Below are positions 24,242-32,380 of a stretch of DNA of 64,000 bases, piece by piece. Location of the stretch: the NCBI RefSeq assembly GCF_000718005.1, contig NZ_JODV01000005.1, one strand, 5' to 3'. Position 1 is the stretch's first letter; each line of letters starts with the position of its first letter. The stretch comes from Actinoalloteichus_B caeruleus (GTDB taxonomy: Bacteria; Actinomycetota; Actinomycetes; Mycobacteriales; Pseudonocardiaceae). A program made the position numbers and the translations under genes. The notes under the pieces were generated by a model. It saw only the letters and a list, made by a program, of their open reading frames with translations. It was not told where the DNA came from and did not search any database.

Positions 24242-25152
24242 ACACGCTGGTCGCCGCCGCACCAGACGGCCGGTTCACCCAGGACAAGCTCATCGCGGTG
24301 TTGCGGGAGGTGTGCCGCACGCAGGGGCTCGACGCCACCGGTGCCACCCTGCTCCGCTGCACCAACAACGCCGTCTTCCGGCTGGCGGCGGACCGGGCGG
24401 TGGTGCGCATCGTCGTCTCCACCAAACTGCTGCACCGCGTGGAGAAGGTGGTGCGCACCGCCCGCTGGCTCGCCGAACACGACGTGCCCGCGGTCCGGCT
24501 GCTGCCCGGGGTCCGCCAGCCCGTCCGGGTCGGTGGCCACGTGGCCACCCTCTGGGAGGACGTGCCCGAGGCCGGGCCGCCGGCTTCGGTCAACGACCTC
24601 GCGGACGTCCTCCGGGCCTTGCACGCGCTCCCGATGCCCGACCACCCGCTGCCCTACTGGGCGCCCCTGGACGACGTGCGTCGGCGGCTGACCGACGCCG
24701 AGGAACTCGCCGACGACGACCGGGCCTTCCTGGAGGAACGCTGCTCCGAGCTGGAACGGCGGCTGCACGACCTGACGTTCCCGCTCCAGGAGGGCTTCGT
24801 GCACGGGGACGCGCACCTGGGAAACCTGATCTCCGGTCCCGCCGGTCCCGTCGTCTGCGACTTCGACTCGTCCTGCGTCGGCCCCCGCGAGTGGGATCTC
24901 ACCCCGATGGCGGTGGGCGTCCTGCGGTTCGGGGCGTCCCGTCGGCGCTACCGGCAGCTCGCCGCGCGGTACGGGTTCGACCTCCTGCGCTGGAGCGGTT
25001 TCCCGGTGCTGCGCGACGTGCGGGAGCTCAAACTGACGACCAGCGTGCTGCCCATCCTGCGCAGCAAACCCGAGTTCCGGCCCCAGCTCGAGCTGCGGCT
25101 CCGGTCGCTGCGTGAGGGAGACGCGACCGCGAGGTGGACCCGCTACCGGTGA
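24238..25152 (+). CDS. Phosphotransferase with aminoglycoside-kinase (APH) fold
   Basis: The 304-residue protein has a complete APH/choline-kinase core: an N-lobe with RAVVRIVVSTK, the hinge LWEDV, the catalytic loop HGDAHLGNL and the metal loop CDFDSSC. It starts inside the stop of the XRE-TPR gene (GTGA overlap), so both are made in fixed proportion. Relatives phosphorylate antibiotics, small metabolites or cell-wall precursors; nothing here fixes the substrate. Close coupling to an HTH-TPR regulator suggests a shared signal, which is inference. Confidence 0.88.
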   Translation: MNTLVAAAPDGRFTQDKLIAVLREVCRTQGLDATGATLLRCTNNAVFRLAADRAVVRIVVSTKLLHRVEKVVRTARWLAEHDVPAVRLLPGVRQPVRVGGHVATLWEDVPEAGPPASVNDLADVLRALHALPMPDHPLPYWAPLDDVRRRLTDAEELADDDRAFLEERCSELERRLHDLTFPLQEGFVHGDAHLGNLISGPAGPVVCDFDSSCVGPREWDLTPMAVGVLRFGASRRRYRQLAARYGFDLLRWSGFPVLRDVRELKLTTSVLPILRSKPEFRPQLELRLRSLREGDATARWTRYR

Positions 25153-25329
25153 CCACCACGCGGAGACCGTCGCCCTCGGTACCCGAACGGTAACGTCTCG
25201 CGACCGCCCGTCGATGTCACGGGCGTCACAGTCGACCAGAGTCCCCCTCCGCGTTCCGACGGCGCGCACCGCGGCGCCTCGGCGTTCCGGCGGACGAACT
25301 CTCGGCAGCGCGCGAGGTGATCAGCCCTG

Positions 25330-25680
25330 GTGATCGTGCCCGAAGCCGTCGTCAACGGACAGTCGCGGCTGCCCTGGAGCGCCTGGAACGTGTGGAGCGC
25401 CTGGCGGGCCAGGCGGACCGCCAGGGCACTGGACCGGATCGTCCGAGGTCAACTACCCCTGGTGCGGAGGCTGGACCAGCCCGGTGCCCGCCGGACGGCC
25501 GACTACCTCGCGGAGATCGTGTTGCTCGCCCAGGCGTACCGGAACTTCGCCGACGGGTGGATCGACCGGACCGAACTCGACCGGCGAGGACGACGCTGCC
25601 TGGCCAGGATCGAGGCACTCCGGGAGGAGGTGGGGCCGCCCCCGCTCACCAGCTGGACACGTCTCGGCCCCCTGGTCTGA
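25330..25680 (+). CDS. Hypothetical small protein, 116 residues
   Basis: A basic helical protein beginning near SAWNVWSAWRARRTARALDRIV and ending TSWTRLGPLV. It starts with GTG 25330, with GAGGTGA about ten bases upstream. No membrane segment or known motif is seen. It follows the APH-like gene by 177 bases on the same strand. Codon use and composition are as in real genes, but the function is unknown. Confidence 0.55.
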   Translation: MIVPEAVVNGQSRLPWSAWNVWSAWRARRTARALDRIVRGQLPLVRRLDQPGARRTADYLAEIVLLAQAYRNFADGWIDRTELDRRGRRCLARIEALREEVGPPPLTSWTRLGPLV

Positions 25681-25795
25681 CCCGCCCGCTCCCACACCAC
25701 GGGATGCCCGGGGCCCCCGGTCGCCGCCTGGCGCCGCCCAGCGACCGTTCGACGCCCCTGCCCGCCCGGGCCGAGGCCGGGCCGTGTCCCGACGC

Positions 25796-26431
25796 TCAGC
25801 GTCGCCGGGACCGGTTCGTCGAGGGGCCGGCGACGCGGAACGCCACCAGCAGGCCGACCACCAACAGCGCTCCCGCCCCCGCCAACCACCACCACACGGC
25901 TGCGACGCCGGACGCGGCCGGTTCCTCCCCGTCCTCCGAGGCCCCCCGGTCCCGGTCCGCCGGTCCGCCCGGCGGTTGGGGCGGGACCGTCCCGGGGCCG
26001 TCGTCGGCCAGGATGAAGGTGAGGGTGTCCGACACCGGGTGCCCGTCGGCGGACAGGACCCGGTACGCGATGGTGTACTCGCCGGCCGGTCCCAGCGGGT
26101 GCAGGCGCTGGCGCACGGCGGTCCCCTCCACGGCGACCTCCTCGTCCAGTTCCCACCGGTTCCCGTCGGGGCCGGTGACGGTCACGGTGTTGACACCACC
26201 GAGGACCCGCTGGTCGAAGACCAGCTCCACCGCGTCGGGACCGGTGGGGAGCGTGGCCCCGTCCACGGGGTCGCTCCCCACCAACACGTTGTGCGCCGAC
26301 GCGGGCCAGGCGAGGACGACGAGCAGCGAGACCACCGCACCGAACACGGCCGCCACGGTCACCCCACGGGGCATGACCGACGCCGCCGGCACCGACCGGC
26401 TCCCGTTCCCCCGCGACACCAGCACCGCCAT
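25796..26431 (-). CDS. CopC-domain copper-binding protein, membrane-anchored
   Basis: Secreted copper carrier of 211 residues. A signal peptide ends at WPASA, so the mature protein begins HNVLVGSDP with an N-terminal histidine, the Cu(II) ligand of CopC proteins. The second site motif DGHPVSDTLTF is present. A Pro/Gly/Glu linker and a C-terminal helix (AAVWWWLAGAGALLVVG) anchor it in the membrane. Its ATG overlaps the stop of the YcnI-like gene (TGATG). No CopD domain is fused or adjacent. The pair probably handles copper at the outer face of the membrane. Confidence 0.9.
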   Translation of the reverse strand: MAVLVSRGNGSRSVPAASVMPRGVTVAAVFGAVVSLLVVLAWPASAHNVLVGSDPVDGATLPTGPDAVELVFDQRVLGGVNTVTVTGPDGNRWELDEEVAVEGTAVRQRLHPLGPAGEYTIAYRVLSADGHPVSDTLTFILADDGPGTVPPQPPGGPADRDRGASEDGEEPAASGVAAVWWWLAGAGALLVVGLLVAFRVAGPSTNRSRRR

Positions 26432-27153
26432 CACCCCCGCCGCGTCCTGACCAGCACGCCCAACGCGAGCCCCAGGTCCAGTGCCCCGACCACGAGGCCC
26501 ATCCCACCGAGGGCACGCGCGGTCCCGCCCTCGGCGCCGCCCACCGGTGAGGCGGCGTCCTCCGAGGGCTCCGCGTGGTCGTGGTGGCCGGCACCGCCCT
26601 CGACGAGCCTGAGCGTGGGAGCGGGCAGGTCGGCCCCGTCCCGCGGCGGGGGATCGGCCCACGACACCACCTCACCCGGGTCGTGGGTCCGCTCCGCCGG
26701 CATCACGACGACGTCGGCACCCTCCGGGAACCCGCCCAGGTCGACCTCGAACTCCTGGAACTCCCCCGGCTCGACGCGCACCCCGTCCTCGGCGGTCCAG
26801 GTGACCGAGCTGACGGCTTCCGTGATCCCGACGCCGTGCGCCTCCACCGGTTCGTCCAACTCGACCGTCGCGACCTCCGAGGCCCGGCCCGGCGGGGGGC
26901 GGGCCGACACCGACGTCAACGGGTGCTCCTCGGGGAAGGTCACCGTGAGGGCCACCGTGCCCGCATGGGGCCGCTCGTCGGGGACGCGGAACGTGACCCT
27001 GCCCGACCCGCCGGCCGGCACCTCCTCGGGCCACGCCGGCACGTGCGCCGAGGCGGTACCCGCCCAGACCAGGCCGAGGACCACCACGACGGCCGTGCCC
27101 ACCGCGACCTGGCTGGCCCGCCGGGCCGCCACGCCGTGTTCGAACGACACCAT
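26431..27153 (-). CDS. YcnI-like (DUF1775) copper-binding protein
   Basis: The 240 residues show a signal peptide ending AGTASA and a mature end HVPAWPEEVP, so His1 and the nearby Trp fit the single-histidine copper site described for YcnI. The DUF1775 domain is followed by a His-rich stretch (GGAGHHDHAE) and a C-terminal membrane helix. I chose ATG 27153, just before the signal sequence; the longer frame upstream is Arg-rich and unlikely. It is the first gene of the two-gene copper unit with CopC. CopC and YcnI neighbours are common in bacteria. Confidence 0.9.
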   Translation of the reverse strand: MVSFEHGVAARRASQVAVGTAVVVVLGLVWAGTASAHVPAWPEEVPAGGSGRVTFRVPDERPHAGTVALTVTFPEEHPLTSVSARPPPGRASEVATVELDEPVEAHGVGITEAVSSVTWTAEDGVRVEPGEFQEFEVDLGGFPEGADVVVMPAERTHDPGEVVSWADPPPRDGADLPAPTLRLVEGGAGHHDHAEPSEDAASPVGGAEGGTARALGGMGLVVGALDLGLALGVLVRTRRG

Positions 27154-27896
27154 CCCCCCCTGACCCCGCGGAGGACCGCGACCGGGACCCGCGGCGCGCG
27201 ACCGACCCCCTACCCGGGCGCCGGGCCGCCGACCGACACCCACCACGGTAACCAGCCGACCCGCCGCCCAGCGACGACGACGGCGGCGCAGCCGTCCAGG
27301 GCCGGCGCCGGCGGGGCCTCGTCCCGCGCGGACCGCCGGGTGGCGGGTGGACGCACCCGGCCCGCGGCCGCTCTCCCCCGGAGTGGCGCCTTGCCAAACG
27401 TCCCGACAGCGCAGATAACGAGGTTGTGGTTCCCGGGGCGAGGACCACCCGCCGGTCCCTCACCCCGCCGGGGAACCACGGCGGGAGCAAGCACCACCAG
27501 CGACGACGCCGGTCAGGAGGGGTGTGAGGTGAAGCACGCGCCGATGTGGTGCCGCTCCGGGAGGACGGCCCGGTCCGTGGCGGCCAGATCAACCGGGGAT
27601 GTCGTTTCCACTACGTCCGCACCGCTCGATGTTGTCTTGGGAGGCGGACTGGGTAACGGTATGAGGGCTTCCGACGATGTAGCCCCATTTGGCCGTGTCG
27701 TCGGCGAGCCAGGTGGACCGCCCGTCCACCCGCATCCGGCGCAACGAGGGGAGGAGTCGCCCACGAGGGCGTACTCGACTGTGATGAGCGACAGGACCAG
27801 GACCAGTTCGCGCACGACCCAACGGGTTCCGGCCTCCAGGGACGATCCTCCGGTCCTCGCGGTGGGCCGTCGACCTCGCCCACCGGAGGTCCACTC
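27154..27896. other. 743-base intergenic region before the osmoprotectant operon
   Basis: No gene with support. It lies between the divergent copper pair and the osmoprotectant transporter, so both promoters must be here. The stretch 27600-27680 is less GC-rich and may contain the transporter promoter. Open frames on both strands lack ribosome sites. Confidence 0.5.
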
Positions 27897-28556
27897 GTGA
27901 ACTGGCTCTCCGATTTCGGCTCCTTCGTCGCCGGGAGGTGGGAGCAGCTCCTCTTCGACTCCTACCTCCACGTCAGCGCCGTGGTCCAGTGCGTGGTCAT
28001 CGCGACCGTGGTCGGCATGCTCCTCGGGGTCGCCGTCTACCGCAGCCCGTTCGGCTCGGCGGTGGCGACCGCCGTGACCAGCGCCATCCTCACCATCCCG
28101 TCGTTCGCGCTGTTCGGGTTGCTGATCCCCGTGCTCGGCCTCGGCGTACCCCCCACGGTGACCGTGCTGGTGCTCTACGCCCTGCTGCCCATCGTCCGCA
28201 ACACCATCGTCGGTCTCGCCTCCGTCGACAGCTCGGTCACCGACGCGGCACGCGGCATCGGCATGAGCAGGTTCGGTGTCCTCACCAGGGTGGAACTCCG
28301 GCTCGCCTGGCCCGCGGTGCTCACCGGCATCAGGGTCAGCACGCAGATGCTGATGGGCATCCTGGCCATCGCCGCCTACGCGAAGGGGCCCGGCCTGGGG
28401 AACCAGATCATCACCGGGCTGTCCCGGGTCGGCAGCGCCAACGCGACCAACGCCGCCGTGGCGGGGACCGTCGCCATCGTCATCCTCGCCCTGGTCCTGG
28501 ACGCCGTGTACGTCCTGATCGGCCGGCTCACTACGTCAAGGGGAATCCGTGTCTGA
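27897..28556 (+). CDS. Osmoprotectant ABC transporter permease (OpuCB/ProW type)
   Basis: The 219-residue inner-membrane protein has five to six helices and the BPD_transp_1 coupling loop EAA motif (ARGIGMSRFGVLTRVELRLAWP). GTG 27897 has GGAGG seven bases upstream. It is the first gene of a four-gene operon with 4-8 bp overlaps. The family imports glycine betaine, carnitine, choline or proline betaine under osmotic stress. Confidence 0.92.
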   Translation: MNWLSDFGSFVAGRWEQLLFDSYLHVSAVVQCVVIATVVGMLLGVAVYRSPFGSAVATAVTSAILTIPSFALFGLLIPVLGLGVPPTVTVLVLYALLPIVRNTIVGLASVDSSVTDAARGIGMSRFGVLTRVELRLAWPAVLTGIRVSTQMLMGILAIAAYAKGPGLGNQIITGLSRVGSANATNAAVAGTVAIVILALVLDAVYVLIGRLTTSRGIRV

Positions 28557-29805
28557 GACGAACACCGCGCCGAAGCCCGGCGGCGAGTCGGACCGCGCCA
28601 CCAGCGGCGTGGAGATCCGGCTGGAGAACGTCACCAAGCAGTACGGAGGCCAGCGGCACCCGGCCGTCGACTCGGTCACGATGACGATCCCCGCCGGTGA
28701 GACCGTGGTCTTCGTCGGACCCTCCGGGTGCGGCAAGACGACCACCATGAAGATGATCAACCGGTTGATCGAGCCGACGTCCGGTCGGATCACCGTCGGC
28801 GGACAGGACGTGCTGCGGCTCAACCCCGACGAACTCCGCCGGGGGATCGGCTACGCGATCCAGCAGGTGGGGTTGCTCCCGCACCTCACCGTCAGCCAGA
28901 ACGTCGGTCTGGTGCCCGGGCTCATCGGCTGGGACAAGAGCCGCATCGCCGAGCGCACCGAGGAGATGCTCGACCTGGTCGGCCTCGACCCGGCCGAGTA
29001 CCGCGACCGCTTCCCCAAACAGCTCTCCGGAGGACAACAGCAGCGGGTCGGGGTCGCCAGGGCCCTCGCAGCCGACCCGCCCGTGCTGCTCATGGACGAG
29101 CCGTTCGGCGCGGTGGACCCGATCACCCGGGGCAACCTCCAGGACGAGCTGATGCGCCTCCAGGAGGAGATGGGCAAGACGATCGTCTTCGTCACCCACG
29201 ACTTCGACGAGGCCGTCAAGCTCGGGGACCGCATCGCCGTTCTCGGGTACCAGTCCAAGATCCTCCAGTACGACACCCCGGAGGCGATCCTGGCGAACCC
29301 GGCGGACGAGACCGTCGCCGGGTTCGTCGGAGCCGGGGCGGCGCTGAAACAGCTCACCCTCCGCCGGGTCCGCGACATCGAACTGGAGCAACTCCCCACG
29401 GCCACCGCGGGCGAGGAACCAGCCGCCTTCGCCGCCCGCCTTGGCGGTCGGAGGGGAGCCGTCGGGCTCGTCCTCGACGAGCGAGGCCGGCCACTGCGCT
29501 GGGTCACCCGCCGGGACCTCGACCGGAGCGGCTCCCTGGCCACCGCGGGCCGGCCGGTGGAGGACTCCGTCGACCGGGCCTCCACCCTCCAGGACGCGCT
29601 CGAAGCCCTGCTCACCGCGGACGCCGGCTACGCCGTCGTCACCCGCTCCCGAGGCCAGTACGCCGGCGTCGTGGGCCTGGACAGCCTGATGGGGACGATC
29701 CGCGCGCTGCGGGAGCAGTACGAGGACGAGGACGGCACACCGGACGGGCGACCGGGCGACGGGCCCGGCGGGAGCGACGGTGGTTCGGGGGCGGCCCATG
29801 CCTGA
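28549..29805 (+). CDS. Osmoprotectant ABC transporter ATP-binding protein with CBS region
   Basis: The 418 residues hold an ABC ATPase (Walker A GPSGCGKT, Q-loop, signature LSGGQQQR, Walker B LLMDEPFGAVD, switch His in VTHD) of the OpuCA/ProV class. The C-terminal part (about 290-390) is a CBS-like region, with LGGRRGAVGLVLDERGRPL and DAGYAVVTRSRGQYAGVVGL as its two half units. In OpuA such CBS domains sense ionic strength. The start overlaps the permease stop by 8 bp. Confidence 0.94.
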   Translation: MSETNTAPKPGGESDRATSGVEIRLENVTKQYGGQRHPAVDSVTMTIPAGETVVFVGPSGCGKTTTMKMINRLIEPTSGRITVGGQDVLRLNPDELRRGIGYAIQQVGLLPHLTVSQNVGLVPGLIGWDKSRIAERTEEMLDLVGLDPAEYRDRFPKQLSGGQQQRVGVARALAADPPVLLMDEPFGAVDPITRGNLQDELMRLQEEMGKTIVFVTHDFDEAVKLGDRIAVLGYQSKILQYDTPEAILANPADETVAGFVGAGAALKQLTLRRVRDIELEQLPTATAGEEPAAFAARLGGRRGAVGLVLDERGRPLRWVTRRDLDRSGSLATAGRPVEDSVDRASTLQDALEALLTADAGYAVVTRSRGQYAGVVGLDSLMGTIRALREQYEDEDGTPDGRPGDGPGGSDGGSGAAHA

Positions 29806-30583
29806 CACCACCACGGCGGAACGCGCCGGGTTCTCCGCGGACTCGGGGTCCCGGCGTTCCGAACGACTCCGGCTGTTCACCGAACCCGTCGTCGTCCTCG
29901 CCATCCTCGGTGCGGTCCTGGTGTGGGCGTTCACCGGGGACCTGGACGACATCGAGGCGCGGGAGATCAACGCCGCGAACATCCTCACCCTCACCTGGCA
30001 GCACGTCCAGATCACCCTGGCGGTCACCGCCATCGTGCTCCTGGTCGCCATCCCGCTCGGGATCCTGGTCACCAGGCCCTGGGCCAAGGGCGTGGCCCCG
30101 ATCGTGCTGGGCATCGCCAACATGGGGCAGGCGGCCCCCGCACTGGGCCTGCTGGTGTTGTTCTTCCTGCTCACCCAGCAGACCGGGTTCTGGGTCGCGG
30201 TGATCCCCATCGCCTTCTACGCGCTGCTGCCCGTGCTGCGCAACACGATGGTCGGCCTCCAACAGGTCGACCAGTCGCTGTTGGAGGCCGGCCGGGGGAT
30301 CGGGATGTCCCGGTTCACCGTGCTGCGCCGCATCGAGTTCCCGTTGGCGGTCCCGCTGATGCTCGCCGGGCTGCGCACCTCCCTGGTGCTGGCCGTCGGC
30401 TCCGCCACCCTCGCCTTCTTCATCGGCGGCGGCGGGCTCGGCGAACTGATCGACGTGGGGTACAAGCTGCGACGCACCTCGGTGCTGGTCGTCGGCGCGG
30501 TGCTCTCCGCCGCGCTCGCGCTGCTCGTCGACTGGCTGGGCGGCCTGGCCGAGCAGTTGCTGGGACCGAAGGGACTGCGATGA
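29798..30583 (+). CDS. Osmoprotectant ABC transporter permease, second subunit
   Basis: The 261-residue membrane protein has six predicted helices and the coupling loop EAGRGIGMSRFTVLRRIEFP. ATG 29798 overlaps the ATPase gene by 8 bp; the longer in-frame start at 29780 is less likely. Together with the first permease it forms the heterodimer typical of OpuC-type systems. Confidence 0.92.
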   Translation: MPDTTTAERAGFSADSGSRRSERLRLFTEPVVVLAILGAVLVWAFTGDLDDIEAREINAANILTLTWQHVQITLAVTAIVLLVAIPLGILVTRPWAKGVAPIVLGIANMGQAAPALGLLVLFFLLTQQTGFWVAVIPIAFYALLPVLRNTMVGLQQVDQSLLEAGRGIGMSRFTVLRRIEFPLAVPLMLAGLRTSLVLAVGSATLAFFIGGGGLGELIDVGYKLRRTSVLVVGAVLSAALALLVDWLGGLAEQLLGPKGLR

Positions 30584-31560
30584 GTGGGAAACGAACCAGA
30601 TGCGCCGTGCTGGCGGCGGTGGCCGCGACCGCGTTGTCGGGCTGCGGCCTCAGCTCCGGGTCGGCCCTGCCGCTCGACGTGGGACCCGGGACGATCCAAC
30701 CCCTGCCCGGGCTGGAGGACGTCACCCTCACCGTGGGGTCCAAGGACTTCACCGAGAACTGGATCCTGGGCTACATCGCGGAGTTCGCCCTGGCCGCGGC
30801 CGGGGCGGAGATCCGGGACCTCACCAACATCCAGGGATCCAACAGCGCCAGGGAGGCGCTGGAGGCCGGTCAGATCGACCTCCAGTGGGAGTACACCGGG
30901 ACGTCCTGGATCAGCTACAACGGGTTCACCGACCCGATCCCCGACGCGATGGAGCAGTTCGAGGCGGTGCGCGAGGTCGACAGGGAACGGCACGGCATCG
31001 AGTGGATCGCCATGTCGCCCGTGGACAACACCTACGCCTTCGCCCTCAACCAGGCGAACCACGCCCGGCTCGGGGTGGACACCCTCTCCGAGATGGCCGA
31101 GCTGGTCAACGCCGATCCCGCCGAGGGGACCTTCTGCGTGGAGACGGAGTTCGCCAGCCGCAACGACGGCATGCCCGGCGTGGAGGCCACCTACGGCTTC
31201 ACCGCTGTGCCCGGCAACATCCACACGCTGGGCACCGGGCCCATCTACCAGGCGACGGCCGACGGCACGACCTGCAACTTCGGTGAGATCTTCTCCACGG
31301 ACGGCCGGGTGAAGGGCCTCGACCTCGTCGTCCTCGAGGACGACCTGTCGTTCTTCCCCCGGTACAACGCGGCCGTGACGGTGCGCACGGACACGCTCGC
31401 CGATCACCCGGAGATCGAGGAGGTCCTCACCCCGGTGGCGGAGGCCCTCAACAACGAGATCATGGCGGACCTGAACGCCCGGGTGGACGTGGACGGAGCC
31501 GACCCCGACCAGGTGGCGTTGGACTGGCTGGTGTCCGAGGGTTTCGTCAGCCCTGGCTGA
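30580..31560 (+). CDS. Osmoprotectant-binding lipoprotein (OpuAC/OpuCC type)
   Basis: The 326-residue substrate-binding protein has a lipobox (ALSGC) at about residues 19-23, so it is tethered to the membrane. The domain begins VTLTVGSKDFTENWILG, the characteristic start of the QAT/OpuAC family, and has GSNSAREALEAGQIDLQWEYTG, where the aromatic and acidic residues form the cage for quaternary amines. It overlaps the permease stop by 4 bp (ATGA) and is the last gene of the operon. Confidence 0.93.
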   Translation: MSGKRTRCAVLAAVAATALSGCGLSSGSALPLDVGPGTIQPLPGLEDVTLTVGSKDFTENWILGYIAEFALAAAGAEIRDLTNIQGSNSAREALEAGQIDLQWEYTGTSWISYNGFTDPIPDAMEQFEAVREVDRERHGIEWIAMSPVDNTYAFALNQANHARLGVDTLSEMAELVNADPAEGTFCVETEFASRNDGMPGVEATYGFTAVPGNIHTLGTGPIYQATADGTTCNFGEIFSTDGRVKGLDLVVLEDDLSFFPRYNAAVTVRTDTLADHPEIEEVLTPVAEALNNEIMADLNARVDVDGADPDQVALDWLVSEGFVSPG

Positions 31561-31566
31561 CCCCGC

Positions 31567-31603
31567 CCGGGGCGGCGGCGGGTCAGACCGACCGCCGCCC
31601 CGG
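31567..31603. terminator. Terminator of the osmoprotectant operon, bidirectional
   Basis: A perfect 12-bp stem (CCGGGGCGGCGG with its complement, 31567-31578 and 31592-31603) with a 13-base loop, six bases after the lipoprotein stop and before the convergent gene end at 31616. Confidence 0.85.
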
Positions 31604-31615
31604 CGGGCCCGGACC

Positions 31616-32068
31616 TCAGGGGTGGACGTCGAGGCGGTGCAGCAACTCGGTCTCCACGACCGCCAACTCGCGGTCGATCGCCCGGTGCGCCGCCCGCCGG
31701 CGGGGCGCGGGCATCCGTTCCGCCGCCCGCACCGCCGCCAGGAGCTGACCGCAGCGGGTCCGGGCCTCCGCGACGAACCGGTCACCGTCGCTCGCCCCGG
31801 ACCTCCTGCCCAACTCGTCCACCGAGTCGAGGGCGTTCGCCACCCGCGCGTGCAGCGCAGCGCCGTGCCCGGTGAACTCGGGGAGCCGGTCCACCGGCAC
31901 CCCCATCCGGCGGGCCCTGGCCTGGTCGTACAACTCCCGCACCCTCGCGGCGGCTCCCGCCGCGATCGGCAGCACCACGGGAGCGGCCGCCGGTACCAGG
32001 ACCTTCGCCACCCCCACCAGCCGCCTCGCCCTGCCCCCGGAACCGACGTCCCGTCTCCTGCCGGCCAT
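31616..32068 (-). CDS. DUF6474-like conserved actinobacterial protein
   Basis: The 150-residue protein begins MAGRRRDVGSGGRARR with GGAGG eight bases upstream of the ATG, which decides this start over the longer frame. It has a basic N-terminus, one hydrophobic helix (about 24-42: VLVPAAAPVVLPIAAGAAA) and a charged helical C-terminus. The pattern fits the small DUF6474 family of actinobacteria. No function is known. It is convergent with the osmoprotectant operon and divergent from the nuclease gene. Confidence 0.7.
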   Translation of the reverse strand: MAGRRRDVGSGGRARRLVGVAKVLVPAAAPVVLPIAAGAAARVRELYDQARARRMGVPVDRLPEFTGHGAALHARVANALDSVDELGRRSGASDGDRFVAEARTRCGQLLAAVRAAERMPAPRRRAAHRAIDRELAVVETELLHRLDVHP

Positions 32069-32367
32069 CTCCGCCACCTCCACGTGCTCGGTCCGCCCGA
32101 TCCGCGGCCGCGATCCGCCAACGGCTGCCACCATGCTGCCCCGACCGGTCACCACGGCGCAGCCCGGTCGATCTCGGGACCGCGAGCACCCGGTCCGCGA
32201 CCCCGACCGGCTCCCCGTGACCCCGGGCACGTCACCGGCCCCGCCCGCGTACCGCCGCCGTCGCCCACCGGTGTGCGCCGATCCTGTCAGACCACCCACC
32301 CAGGCCGCGCGACGTGGCCGTGACCAGCGGCGACGTGGGGTGCCACCGACCAGGCACGACCGAGACA

Positions 32368-32373
32368 TAGGCT
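32368..32373 (+). promoter_or_regulatory. -10 box TAGGCT of a probable leaderless promoter
   Basis: TAGGCT is followed by seven bases and the GTG at 32381. No ribosome site is present. Confidence 0.5.
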
Positions 32374-32380
32374 GGGTGCC

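Noticed and set aside
27513..27971. 152-codon minus-strand frame before the osmoprotectant operon
   Set aside because: It overlaps the permease start and lacks a ribosome site; composition does not look coding.
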